Position numbers and translations under genes: made by a program. A stretch of 64,000 nucleotides of DNA from positions 2,728,001-2,792,000 of the forward strand of contig NZ_LT607409.1 in the NCBI RefSeq assembly GCF_900091505.1, in the 5' to 3' direction. Within the stretch, counting starts at the first letter, position 1. Each line of letters starts with the position of its first letter. Below are positions 42,571 to 50,183 of this stretch, piece after piece. Under the pieces are notes generated by a model that ran no database searches, was not told the DNA's origin, and saw only the letters and a list, made by a program, of their open reading frames with translations. The stretch is from Micromonospora chokoriensis. Lineage in GTDB: Bacteria > Actinomycetota > Actinomycetes > Mycobacteriales > Micromonosporaceae.

Positions 42571-43454
42571 CCCGTCCCTCCTTTCTGACTGATCGCTGCG
42601 GCGTATTCCTGGATCAGCTTGATCGAGCTGGTTGGGTCGAGTGCGGTAGCGCGGAGGTGTTCGTAGGTGCTGGTGTAGCGGCGGACGTCTGCTTCCCGTT
42701 CGAGGAACAGGTCGCCGGCCATGCTGTCGACGTACACCAGGGCGGGGTCGGCTGGGTCGGGGAAGTCCATGACGACGAACGAGCCGGGCATGCCGGCGTG
42801 CGCGCCCGAGGTGAACGGGATGACTTGGAGCGTGACGTGCGGCTGGCCCGCCGCGCTCACCAGGGCGTCGAGCTGTTCGGCCATGACGGCTGGTCCGCCA
42901 GTCAGCCGGTGCAGGACGGCTTCGTCGAGGATCGCCCAGAGGCGCAGCGGCTCCGTCTTGCGGAGCGACTCCTGCCGCTGCACGCGCGCCTCCACCCGGG
43001 CCTGCACATCCGCGTCGGTCGCCAGCGGCAACACGCCCCGGATGACGGCGCGGGCGTAGTTCTCGGTCTGCAGGAGGCCTGGCACGAAGAGCGACTCGTA
43101 GTTGCGGACCGAGCGGGCTTCGGCTTCGAAGCTGATGTACGTGCTGTAGAGCTCCGGGAGTTCCGACTCGTACGCCTGGAGCCAGCCCAGCTGCGCGGCC
43201 TGACGGGACAGGGCGATGAGTTCGCTGCGCTTGTCCTCGTCAGTGACGCCGTACTTGTCCAGCATCGCCATCAGGGTGCGCCGCTGTGGGCGGACCTTGG
43301 CCGTTTCGATGCGATAGAGGGTGGTGGGATTGATGCCGGTCTGCTCGCTGACCTCGTCGCGGGTGAGGCCGGCGGCGGTGCGCAGGCTGCGCAGCTCCGC
43401 CGCGAGCCGCCGGAGGCGCACGGTGGGCGGTTGCCGTCGAGCTGACAACTCCAT
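42567..43454 (-). CDS. Scr1-type XRE regulator with DUF5753 domain
   Basis: 295 residues. The helix-turn-helix at about 15-70 (RLAAELRSLRTAAGLTRDEVSEQTGINPTTLYRIETAKVRP) is followed by the DUF5753 domain from about residue 100 (SFEAEARSVRNYESLFVPGLLQTENYARAV, then LWAILDEAVLHR and VTLQVIPFTSGAHAGMPGSFVVMDF). These are standard family features. Its promoter region carries several palindromes (43535-43557 and nearby), likely its own operators. It may regulate the divergent small-gene operon at 43751. Confidence 0.92.
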   Translation of the reverse strand: MELSARRQPPTVRLRRLAAELRSLRTAAGLTRDEVSEQTGINPTTLYRIETAKVRPQRRTLMAMLDKYGVTDEDKRSELIALSRQAAQLGWLQAYESELPELYSTYISFEAEARSVRNYESLFVPGLLQTENYARAVIRGVLPLATDADVQARVEARVQRQESLRKTEPLRLWAILDEAVLHRLTGGPAVMAEQLDALVSAAGQPHVTLQVIPFTSGAHAGMPGSFVVMDFPDPADPALVYVDSMAGDLFLEREADVRRYTSTYEHLRATALDPTSSIKLIQEYAAAISQKGGTG

Positions 43455-43534
43455 GTCCCTTCGCTCCTGTCGTAGTCAGAGTGTGCCCGCCGTGCGGATG
43501 CAACCTTCAGGCAGGCCGGGCAAGTGGCGTACAT

Positions 43535-43557
43535 GCGAATGCAATCCTTGCATTCGC
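43535..43557. promoter_or_regulatory. Palindrome in the divergent promoter region of the Scr1 regulator
   Basis: GCGAATGCAA 43535-43544 and TTGCATTCGC 43548-43557 are perfect reverse complements with a TCC centre. A shorter one, AGTGC/GCACT, follows at 43561-43574. The place between the regulator (minus) and the small operon (plus) suits operator function. Confidence 0.55.
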
Positions 43558-43750
43558 ACTAGTGCATAGGCACTATGGGCATGAGCATTTCAGGCCGGTG
43601 CGGCCCACGAAGCCGCGCGGTACGGCGGTGGGCTCGCGCTCCCAGGGGCCCACCGCCCGTCCGGCCTCGGACGCCTCTCGACGGGACGCAGCCCGTCACC
43701 CGAAGCGGGCTGCGTCCCCCCACGAGAGGCCGAGTCAGGGAGGCAACGCA

Positions 43751-43930
43751 GTGGTTCCATCCCTCGTCCTAGCGGTGGTCGCGATGCTCGGCTTCGCCGC
43801 CGGACTATTCCTGTTCAAGGTCAAGTCCCGATGGTGCCGACGGTGCGGGTCGGCACTGAACTGCCCCGACTGCGGCGGCCGCAGATCCCGCCCGCATCCC
43901 GGCCGAAAGAGTTGGACGAGCGGACTGTGA
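43751..43930 (+). CDS. Small membrane protein with zinc-ribbon tail
   Basis: 59 residues. One membrane helix (VPSLVLAVVAMLGFAAGLFLF) is followed by a basic turn and a four-cysteine cluster (CRRCG ... CPDCGG) that probably binds zinc, then a basic tail. GTG 43751 follows GGGAGG. It overlaps the next gene by 4 bp and opens a four-gene operon. Function unknown; the Cys4 cluster could hold nucleic acid or a partner at the membrane. Confidence 0.65.
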   Translation: MVPSLVLAVVAMLGFAAGLFLFKVKSRWCRRCGSALNCPDCGGRRSRPHPGRKSWTSGL

Positions 43931-44178
43931 CCCCCACGCCGATCACACCTGAGGTCGCCGTCGCACCCGGCGACGTCGTGCACCTACGCGAACAGGACTA
44001 CCAGCACGACAGCGACCCGCTTCGACTGCGGATCGTCTGCGTCCGCCTCGACCTCAGCCTTTGGTACGACGGCCAGTGGGTGTGGCTCGAAGGCATCGAA
44101 ATGATCTCGCCCGGCCAAACCGGACGCTTCCGGAACGTCCTCGCCCGCGTCGCCGCCCTCCCACATCCACAGGACTGA
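43927..44178 (+). CDS. Small hypothetical protein
   Basis: 83 residues with a beta-rich pattern (VAVAPGDVVHLREQDY, LRLRIVCVRLDLSLWYDGQWVWLEGIEM), suggesting a small SH3-like or OB-like barrel. GTG start overlaps the preceding stop; ATG of the next gene is one base after its stop. No family recognised. Confidence 0.65.
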   Translation: MTPTPITPEVAVAPGDVVHLREQDYQHDSDPLRLRIVCVRLDLSLWYDGQWVWLEGIEMISPGQTGRFRNVLARVAALPHPQD

Positions 44179-44179
44179 C

Positions 44180-44461
44180 ATGGCCACCACCGTCTACCTG
44201 TCCGCAGCGGCCATCGACCAGCTCACGACCGCGCAGCGAGCGCTCGACGAGCACGTCACCTCCAGCGCCACCGGCTACTGCTTGCGCTGCCAGCTCATCG
44301 GCCCCTGCCCCACCAACGATCAAGCCGCCGCCACCTTCACCCGCTACGGCCGCCTACCTCGACGAACACCCGGCGCGACCCGACCGCAGCTCATCAACGC
44401 CCGCCGCATCACCGCCGGCCCCGATCCCGCAGCCCACCTCACCCGGAGGTACAAACCGTGA
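44180..44461 (+). CDS. Small hypothetical protein with Cys pairs
   Basis: 93 residues. A helical start (AAAIDQLTTAQRALDEHV) leads to CLRCQLIGPC, which resembles a half zinc site, then a basic Arg/Pro-rich end. Such short proteins commonly stand in front of DUF6244-like genes in actinobacteria. Overlaps the next gene by 4 bp. Function unknown. Confidence 0.6.
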   Translation: MATTVYLSAAAIDQLTTAQRALDEHVTSSATGYCLRCQLIGPCPTNDQAAATFTRYGRLPRRTPGATRPQLINARRITAGPDPAAHLTRRYKP

Positions 44462-44865
44462 CCCTGCCCGACATCACCGCCGCGCTCCGAGACCTGCACG
44501 TCTCCATCGGCCAACAGCAGGACCTGACCAAGGTCGTCATCCAGGACGCCGAGAACGCCCGAGCCGAGTTCCGCGCCCTGACCACCGGAGCCACCAACCC
44601 CCTGGTCAACCGCGCACTGGGCAACTACGCCCAAGGAATCGTCAAGCTCCGCGACGGCTCATGGCTGCTCGCCGAAGCCGGCGACATCCTCGCCGAGTAC
44701 GCCCGAGCAATCGGCATCGACATGCCGCTACGGCAGCCGACCGAGGGCAAGCGGAAGGCCGAGCTGAATCCCGACGAGCAGAGCGACACCGGTCCCCGCC
44801 AACCCGGCCCTCAACGGGTCCCGCAAGCCGACGAACCGGCACAGCGCGACCTGTCGGCTGGCTGA
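44458..44865 (+). CDS. Helical protein, DUF6244-like
   Basis: 135 residues. The first 100 form two long helices (ITAALRDLHVSIGQQQDLTKVVIQDAENARAEFRAL; NRALGNYAQGIVKLRDGSWLLAEAGDILAEYAR) and the tail is polar and disordered. Length and helix pattern recall WXG100-like or DUF6244 proteins. The 86-residue product of 46179-46439 has a similar plan, so the two may be related parts of one system. Confidence 0.6.
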   Translation: MTLPDITAALRDLHVSIGQQQDLTKVVIQDAENARAEFRALTTGATNPLVNRALGNYAQGIVKLRDGSWLLAEAGDILAEYARAIGIDMPLRQPTEGKRKAELNPDEQSDTGPRQPGPQRVPQADEPAQRDLSAG

Positions 44866-44903
44866 CCCTCCATGACGTGGTGGAGTGCGGTGATGGCCGG
44901 CGC

Positions 44904-45515
44904 TCAGCCACCGGCCGTCGCCACCGCCACCAAGTGCTTTCCGACGAGATCCTGAGCCTGCTTCACCTCGTCCACGCCCTCTTCGAGGCGGACAGGCGCC
45001 TGCCGGCAAGCACGCACCGCGCTGTTCAGCAGGTTATTGCCCCCGCCCCGGCTGACCTTCTGGAAGTGGGCTTGAGCCTTATTCACCGAGTCGACGACCT
45101 CGGCGATGCCGCGTCCTACCTGATCGAGCGTCTGCAGCACCATGCTCAACTCCGCCATCACCGACCCGATCGGACCGCCACCCCGCCCGGCGGTGATCCG
45201 ATCCAGTCCGGCGTTCATGGCCCGCCCGGCCAGGCCGCCGACTTTCATACCGGCGTAGGCGGCACCAACCGCGATCAGCGGGGAAGGGTGATAACCGGCA
45301 GCGTCGGCGGCTGCAGTGGCCGCGACAGCTATACCGGCCCCTGCAGCCTTGCCGATCTTCTCGCTGACCTTGGTGATGCCTTCCCGAGCAGACTCGACGG
45401 CGGTGTCACGTACAGCTCCTGCTGCCGCCGTGAGCGCTCCGGCCGCCTTCCCACGCGTGCCCGGGACTCGTGCGTCTCTCGTTCGACCTCGGCCTTGTCT
45501 GCCCAGCCCGAACAT
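44904..45515 (-). CDS. Helical protein with hydrophobic centre
   Basis: 203 residues. Basic start, then an Ala/Gly-rich segment (KIGKAAGAGIAVAATAAADAAGYHPSPLIAVGAAYAGMKVGGLAGRAMNAGLDR) that may enter or line a membrane, then a helical C-terminus (VMAELSMVLQTLDQVGRGIAEVVDSVNKAQAHFQKV). It is the last gene of the minus-strand FtsK operon and ends convergent to the 44458 gene. The pattern recalls the helical secreted or pore-associated proteins of type VII-like systems. Function unknown. Confidence 0.6.
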   Translation of the reverse strand: MFGLGRQGRGRTRDARVPGTRGKAAGALTAAAGAVRDTAVESAREGITKVSEKIGKAAGAGIAVAATAAADAAGYHPSPLIAVGAAYAGMKVGGLAGRAMNAGLDRITAGRGGGPIGSVMAELSMVLQTLDQVGRGIAEVVDSVNKAQAHFQKVSRGGGNNLLNSAVRACRQAPVRLEEGVDEVKQAQDLVGKHLVAVATAGG

Positions 45516-45518
45516 CGT

Positions 45519-46154
45519 CTACTGCGCCGGTTCCAAGAACGCGCACCCGGCGGCAACCAGCATGGGAATTACCTTCGCCGCATCGAGCGCCAGCTCACCC
45601 GCTGTCATCTCGTCGATGTCTTCACCGCTAGCGCGTTGCTCGTCTGCAAGCTGAGTAGCGATTGCGCAGGCGTCCCACAAGGAGCCAACGGTCGAGGAGA
45701 ATGCCCACAGGTTGTAGACGGTGAAGTTCACCTTGACGAGGGCCTGCCCGTTATGGCCGATGAGGCGTCGGTCCGGCTCCTCGGGGGTGTTGCCCATGCC
45801 TTCCGCGAGCGGGTGGAGCTTGATCCGCCGGAACGGCTTCTCCAGCTCACTATCCGGGTCGAACTCGATCAATAGCCCCCGGTCAAGGAGTCGCTCGATG
45901 ACCGGCACCGGGTTGCCAGGGCCGTTGCCGGCTGCGATCACGTCCCGCTGAAGTGACTCGCGGTTGACCTCCAAGCGAGCGTGCCGCTCTGGGTCGAGGA
46001 AGGCTCGCCCCCATACCTGGAACTCTTCGTCGGTCAGTTCCTCGGAATCGCTGCCGAGCCGCACCTCCCAGTACTCCGGGGTCGGATCGGGCGGGGTGAC
46101 GTACCGGTAGGAGGGGCCGAGGTTGAGGCCGACGGGAACGATGACGGTGGGCAT
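45519..46154 (-). CDS. Hypothetical protein of the FtsK operon
   Basis: 211 residues, soluble, alpha/beta. Recognisable parts: RYVTPPDPTPEYWEVRLGSDSEELTDEEFQVWGRAFLDPE, then a winged-helix-like VIERLLDRGLLIEFDPDSELEKPFRRIKLHPLAEGMGNTPEEP, then helices (NLWAFSSTVGSLWDACAIATQLADEQ). No family recognised. It is separated by 3 bp from the 44904 gene. Confidence 0.62.
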   Translation of the reverse strand: MPTVIVPVGLNLGPSYRYVTPPDPTPEYWEVRLGSDSEELTDEEFQVWGRAFLDPERHARLEVNRESLQRDVIAAGNGPGNPVPVIERLLDRGLLIEFDPDSELEKPFRRIKLHPLAEGMGNTPEEPDRRLIGHNGQALVKVNFTVYNLWAFSSTVGSLWDACAIATQLADEQRASGEDIDEMTAGELALDAAKVIPMLVAAGCAFLEPAQ

Positions 46155-46178
46155 CGGGTGACCTTCCGAGGATCGGTG

Positions 46179-46439
46179 TCAGAGGACGGCGTTGTACTTC
46201 TCGGTCTGGGCGACGGCGGCCTGAATGAGGCCGGCGCCCTCGCCAAACTTCTGCTTTGCGGCGCTGAGTTTGCCGATGGCACCCATGACAGCGGGCTGCT
46301 GGGTGCCGGCGGCGAGGGCTTGGAGCACGGCGATGGCCCGGTCGACTTGGGCATTGACGCCGGCGAGTTGGGCGAGCGCCCTGTCGGCTTCGGACTTGCC
46401 GTGGGCCAGGCCCGCCTTGATGTCTCCGATGGTGGCCAC
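46179..46439 (-). CDS. Small helical (WXG100-like or DUF6244-like) protein
   Basis: 86 residues, nearly all helix with a Gly/Pro-poor two-helix plan (IGDIKAGLAHGKSEADRALAQLAGVNAQVDRAIAVLQAL, then VMGAIGKLSAAKQKFGEGAGLIQAAVAQTEKY). Size and helix-turn-helix layout are like WXG100 substrates, though the WxG motif itself is missing. It lies between the membrane-protein gene and the 211-residue gene and could be the substrate or adaptor of the FtsK-like ATPase. Confidence 0.6.
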   Translation of the reverse strand: MATIGDIKAGLAHGKSEADRALAQLAGVNAQVDRAIAVLQALAAGTQQPAVMGAIGKLSAAKQKFGEGAGLIQAAVAQTEKYNAVL

Positions 46440-46505
46440 TAGATCTTCCTCCCCTGGGTCGTGGTGTCCAACGCCCCGCCACCGGCGGCAGGTGCGTCTG
46501 CGGGT

Positions 46506-47174
46506 TCAGCCTCGGGTCGCGGCGATGAAGATGAACCACAAGATCGGCATGCCGACAAAACAGATCACTCCGCCTGCGCGGGCGGACCGAGTACCTCCTC
46601 CGCCGATCCGCGGCTGACCGACGAGGCTGATCGTGAGGTAGCCGGCGAAGAACGCCAGCGCGGGCAGCCCACACAGCGACCACGGCACGAGCTGCCACGG
46701 GATGCGGCCGAGGTCAGCATCGGGGCTGACGGCGAACATCAGCAGCGAGGCGAGGGTGCCGAGGGTCGCCGCGGCGGTGTAGACGAGAGCGTTGCGGGCC
46801 AGCGGCGTGAGCCCGGGCAGCAACGGTGGTTGCGCGGCCTGCCGATGGGCGTGCTCGGCGGCGGTATCGGCCGCGTCAGCAGCTGCGACGGCCCGGCGAA
46901 GCGCCTCGGCCGGGTCCGGAACCGGGCTGGGTGCGATGCCGCCGATGTGCGGCTCGGGCAGGCGCAGCGTGGCGGCGAGCTGGTGAAGGTGTTGCCGCTG
47001 AGTTGCGAGCCGGTGGGTGATCTGGTCGAGGGCGGCCTGCCCGCTGCGGCTTGCTGTGGCCTGCTGCTCGGCTCGTGAGCGTTCGTTCTGTAGGAGGGCC
47101 GCAAGGCGGCGGGCGTGGTCGGTGTAGGCGGCCCACCCGCCGTCGCGGGGCATCGGGGTGACGGGGTCGCTCAT
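46506..47174 (-). CDS. Membrane protein partner of the FtsK-like ATPase
   Basis: 222 residues. A helical N-terminal half (YTDHARRLAALLQNERSRAEQQATASRSGQAALDQITHRLATQRQHLHQLAATL) is coiled-coil-like; then three or four membrane helices (ALVYTAAATLGTLASLLMFAV; LVPWSLCGLPALAFFAGYLTISLV; GGVICFVGMPILWFIFIAA). ATG 47174 overlaps the stop of the ATPase gene (ATGA), so the two are co-translated. It may anchor the ATPase, which has no membrane helix itself. Confidence 0.7.
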   Translation of the reverse strand: MSDPVTPMPRDGGWAAYTDHARRLAALLQNERSRAEQQATASRSGQAALDQITHRLATQRQHLHQLAATLRLPEPHIGGIAPSPVPDPAEALRRAVAAADAADTAAEHAHRQAAQPPLLPGLTPLARNALVYTAAATLGTLASLLMFAVSPDADLGRIPWQLVPWSLCGLPALAFFAGYLTISLVGQPRIGGGGTRSARAGGVICFVGMPILWFIFIAATRG

Positions 47175-49795
47175 GTGAGGTCGTCGATCTGGTCGAGGGT
47201 GCCGGGGCGTACGTAGGGGACGATGAGGGTGCGGCGGTTGTCGTTGCGGTCGATCAGCAGGGCACGGTTGGGGCGGGACTGCCACTCGGAGGCGTAGTCG
47301 CCGAGCAGGGAGCCGATGTCGCTGCTGGGCAGGTTGAGCGCGACGAGGCAGGCGACCTCACCGCCGCCGGTGGGGCCGACGTCGTCGTTGAACCGGCTCA
47401 GGGTGCGCCACCAGCCGAGCAGGTGCACGCCGTGGCCGGGACCGTTGGCCAACACGGCGCGCAGGTCCTCGTGTCCGGAGCGGTAGGTGATCGGGTCGCT
47501 GGCCGCGAGGAGGTTGCTCGCGGCGTCGGCGCCGAACACCACCAGGTACGTCGCCTGCCCGCCGCCAGGCTCGGACTGCTGGGCGAGGTCGACCAGATGC
47601 GTCCGGTACTGGGTCGAGGTGATGGTTTCGCAGTGGTGGCCGGCTGCGGTGATCGCCTCGACGGCGGCGTCGGCCGCCTCGTCGGCAGCGGCGACAAGCG
47701 GCGCGATGAGAAAGCGGGCAGTGCCGGGGGCGTGCTGGCGGGCCAGACTGACCGCGGCTGCGTATAGGACGTCGGCTCCGACTGGGGAGGTGCCGAGTAC
47801 GGCCAGATGGCTACCTGGAGTGGCGTCGAGGGTGAACCCTGCGGTCGGTAGGCCGACGTCGACGGCGCGGCCGACCAGGGCCCGCCGTCGCCGTACGTTC
47901 GGAGACAGGCGGGCGAACGTGGGATCGGCGTCGGGGTGCTGCTCGGCGTAGCCGGCGAACACCGCGGGTGGCGCGTCGCCCGGCGGGCGGGCGTTCCACA
48001 GCAGGTGTCGCTGCGCGGTCACCGACGCGGCATCGGCGTTCGGGAAGCGGATCACCCGGTTCGCTCCCGGTATCCCGGCCGCCGCGTTGATGACGGCTGC
48101 GCCGATCGGAAGGTTGTCGGCACCGTCGTTGAGCTGGTCGAGGATCCCACCACCACCGGCGAGCGCGACCCGCAGCGGGAACTGCCCGAAGATCGACTCT
48201 GTCTTGGCGAACAGCGCCTCCACCCCGGAGATCGTCTGCGACGCCAGGACCAGGTGGATGCCATAGGAGCGGCCCTTACGCGCCAACTCCTCCAGCAGCG
48301 CCACCGCCTGGCGGGCCACTGGGTCGTTACCCTCGAACAGCACGTGGAACTCGTCGATCACCGCCACCAGCCGCGGCATCGCCACGTCCGGCCGCCCGGC
48401 CCGCAGGTCGGCAAGCTTCGTCACCCCGGCCCGCTTCAGCTCGCTCGCCCGCCGGGTCATCTCCCGCGACAACGTGCGCAGCACCGCCAGCCCGTACTCC
48501 CGGTCGGACTCGATGCCCACGGTGCGGGCGTGCGGGATCCACGACGGGTCTACCGCCGTCGGGGTGAACTCCGCGAACGACACCCCCTCCTTGAAGTCCA
48601 GCAGATACAGGCCCAACTCGTCCGGGGAGTAGCGCGACGCCAGACCGTAGAGCATGTCCAGCAGGAAGACGGTCTTGCCCGACCCGGTACGACCACCCAC
48701 CAACCAGTGCGGCGTCGCATCATCCAGCGCCAGCACACACTCGGCGCGGCCCTCCCGGCCCACCACGGTGCGCAGCCCGCCGACCGACGACTCCTGCCAA
48801 ATCTCGACCGGCATCAACGCCGTGAAGTCCGTCGACGCCTGCACCCGCGCTGCTTTCGCCAATCTGCGACAGACCGTCTCGATCAGATCGTCCGACGGGC
48901 CTCCGTCCAACCGCATCGGCACCGCCAAGCCCGCACCGTCGTCACTGAACCGGTACGGACCCGGCGGGTCCGAAACCCTGAACAATCCGCCGCCGGCTGC
49001 TGTCAGATGCGTCGTCCGTTCCAATCGAGGCGCCGCCTCCAGCCCCGGATGCTGAGGCGGCGGATAGCCGGCCAACAGCAGGAACACACCTGCGGCCGGA
49101 CCGGCGTGCGCGATCGCCGCCAACCGCGACCACTCCGCACGCGCCGCGCCCTGCGGCAGCGCCGCAACGCACACCAGCAGCACCGACGGATCCGCCTCGC
49201 CGTCCTGAACCCGCTCGATCCGCTCCTCCGCCTCAGCCAGCACCTGCTGGAGACCCGGAAGGTCGATCGCGGGCCTTCGCCACGCCTCCGCCTCCACCAT
49301 TGCGCGGAACGGGCCGAACACCGCCCCGAGCGTCGCTCCGTCCACGGCCGCGACCCGAAGTGCGCCGTCCGGCAACGCCGCAAGTACTCGCAGCAGCAAG
49401 CCGCGCAGCCACCGCGCTACCGAGGGATCGCGGGCGTCGCTGTCGACCGCCAGATGGCCGGCCCCTACGAACGGTACGACGACACCAAAGACGCCGTCGG
49501 CGACCGGGGACGCCTCACCCAGCCGAACAGCAAGCGGGCGCCCAACAGCCGCATCGACACCCGACGGAAGGGCTGCGGCGGCAGCTTCCAGCCGGCACCC
49601 CAACCAGCCCGGCGTCAATCCCTCGGCCATTCGCTGCATACCGGCAGCGAAACGTCGGGCATCTTCGCTGGCCTGCACAGATGGGCCGTTCTGTCCGGCC
49701 CCAACGCGCAATCGGGCACGAGCGGCCTCCGCATGCGACACCGCTTCTCGGTGCGCCGCCACCGCCCGACCGAAGGCCGACGCCACCGACTCCAT
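47171..49795 (-). CDS. FtsK/SpoIIIE-domain ATPase
   Basis: 874 residues. Walker A LVGGRTGSGKT at about 363-373 and Walker B PRLVAVIDEFHVLFEG near 475 belong to a DNA- or protein-translocating FtsK/SpoIIIE domain; LYLLDFKEGVSF and GIHLVLASQTISGVEALFAK are further family motifs. The first 350 residues contain a coiled-coil start and an alpha/beta region; residues after about 640 look like a second, degenerate ATPase fold (GSHLAVLGTSPVGADVL), as in EccC-type proteins. No membrane helix. The frame is open to 50020; ATG 49795 after GGGGAG is the better start. It could move DNA during transfer or drive a type VII-like secretion process. Confidence 0.88.
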   Translation of the reverse strand: MESVASAFGRAVAAHREAVSHAEAARARLRVGAGQNGPSVQASEDARRFAAGMQRMAEGLTPGWLGCRLEAAAAALPSGVDAAVGRPLAVRLGEASPVADGVFGVVVPFVGAGHLAVDSDARDPSVARWLRGLLLRVLAALPDGALRVAAVDGATLGAVFGPFRAMVEAEAWRRPAIDLPGLQQVLAEAEERIERVQDGEADPSVLLVCVAALPQGAARAEWSRLAAIAHAGPAAGVFLLLAGYPPPQHPGLEAAPRLERTTHLTAAGGGLFRVSDPPGPYRFSDDGAGLAVPMRLDGGPSDDLIETVCRRLAKAARVQASTDFTALMPVEIWQESSVGGLRTVVGREGRAECVLALDDATPHWLVGGRTGSGKTVFLLDMLYGLASRYSPDELGLYLLDFKEGVSFAEFTPTAVDPSWIPHARTVGIESDREYGLAVLRTLSREMTRRASELKRAGVTKLADLRAGRPDVAMPRLVAVIDEFHVLFEGNDPVARQAVALLEELARKGRSYGIHLVLASQTISGVEALFAKTESIFGQFPLRVALAGGGGILDQLNDGADNLPIGAAVINAAAGIPGANRVIRFPNADAASVTAQRHLLWNARPPGDAPPAVFAGYAEQHPDADPTFARLSPNVRRRRALVGRAVDVGLPTAGFTLDATPGSHLAVLGTSPVGADVLYAAAVSLARQHAPGTARFLIAPLVAAADEAADAAVEAITAAGHHCETITSTQYRTHLVDLAQQSEPGGGQATYLVVFGADAASNLLAASDPITYRSGHEDLRAVLANGPGHGVHLLGWWRTLSRFNDDVGPTGGGEVACLVALNLPSSDIGSLLGDYASEWQSRPNRALLIDRNDNRRTLIVPYVRPGTLDQIDDLT

Positions 49796-50183
49796 GCCAA
49801 CGTCTCCCCAGGACCGATGGACCGCGATCTCTGGCGCCGACCCTATCCAAAGACACCACCCGCAGTCAGCCCCGTATCGCTCAACGTGCTGAAGGAGGGG
49901 ATGGGCATCTGCTCCAGGGCCCTCCGGACATCGTCGTTCCCTTGCGCCGCAGGATTGTGAACTCCAGAGGAGGAGTTCGGCCGCCCTGGCGTCAGCGAGC
50001 TTTCGCCGCAGCAATCGCACCGCCTACCACGAAGCGGCTGCCTACGCGCCCCGGCGGCCTCACTGAGTCAACAACCCGACACGTGGCGCAAGACTGCGTG
50101 AGTGCCGGTTCCTTCGACCGGCGTCAGCGTCATAGCCTTACGGGCTCAGGCGAGATGGATCAAGACGGTGGGGACGACGCTAC
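49796..50183. other. Divergent intergenic region between FtsK and hsdM genes
   Basis: About 390 bp. A small inverted repeat GAACTCC 49959-49965 / GGAGTTC 49972-49978 is the only clear symmetric site. Promoters for both directions must lie here. Open frames in it are extensions of the FtsK frame or its shadow. Confidence 0.5.
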
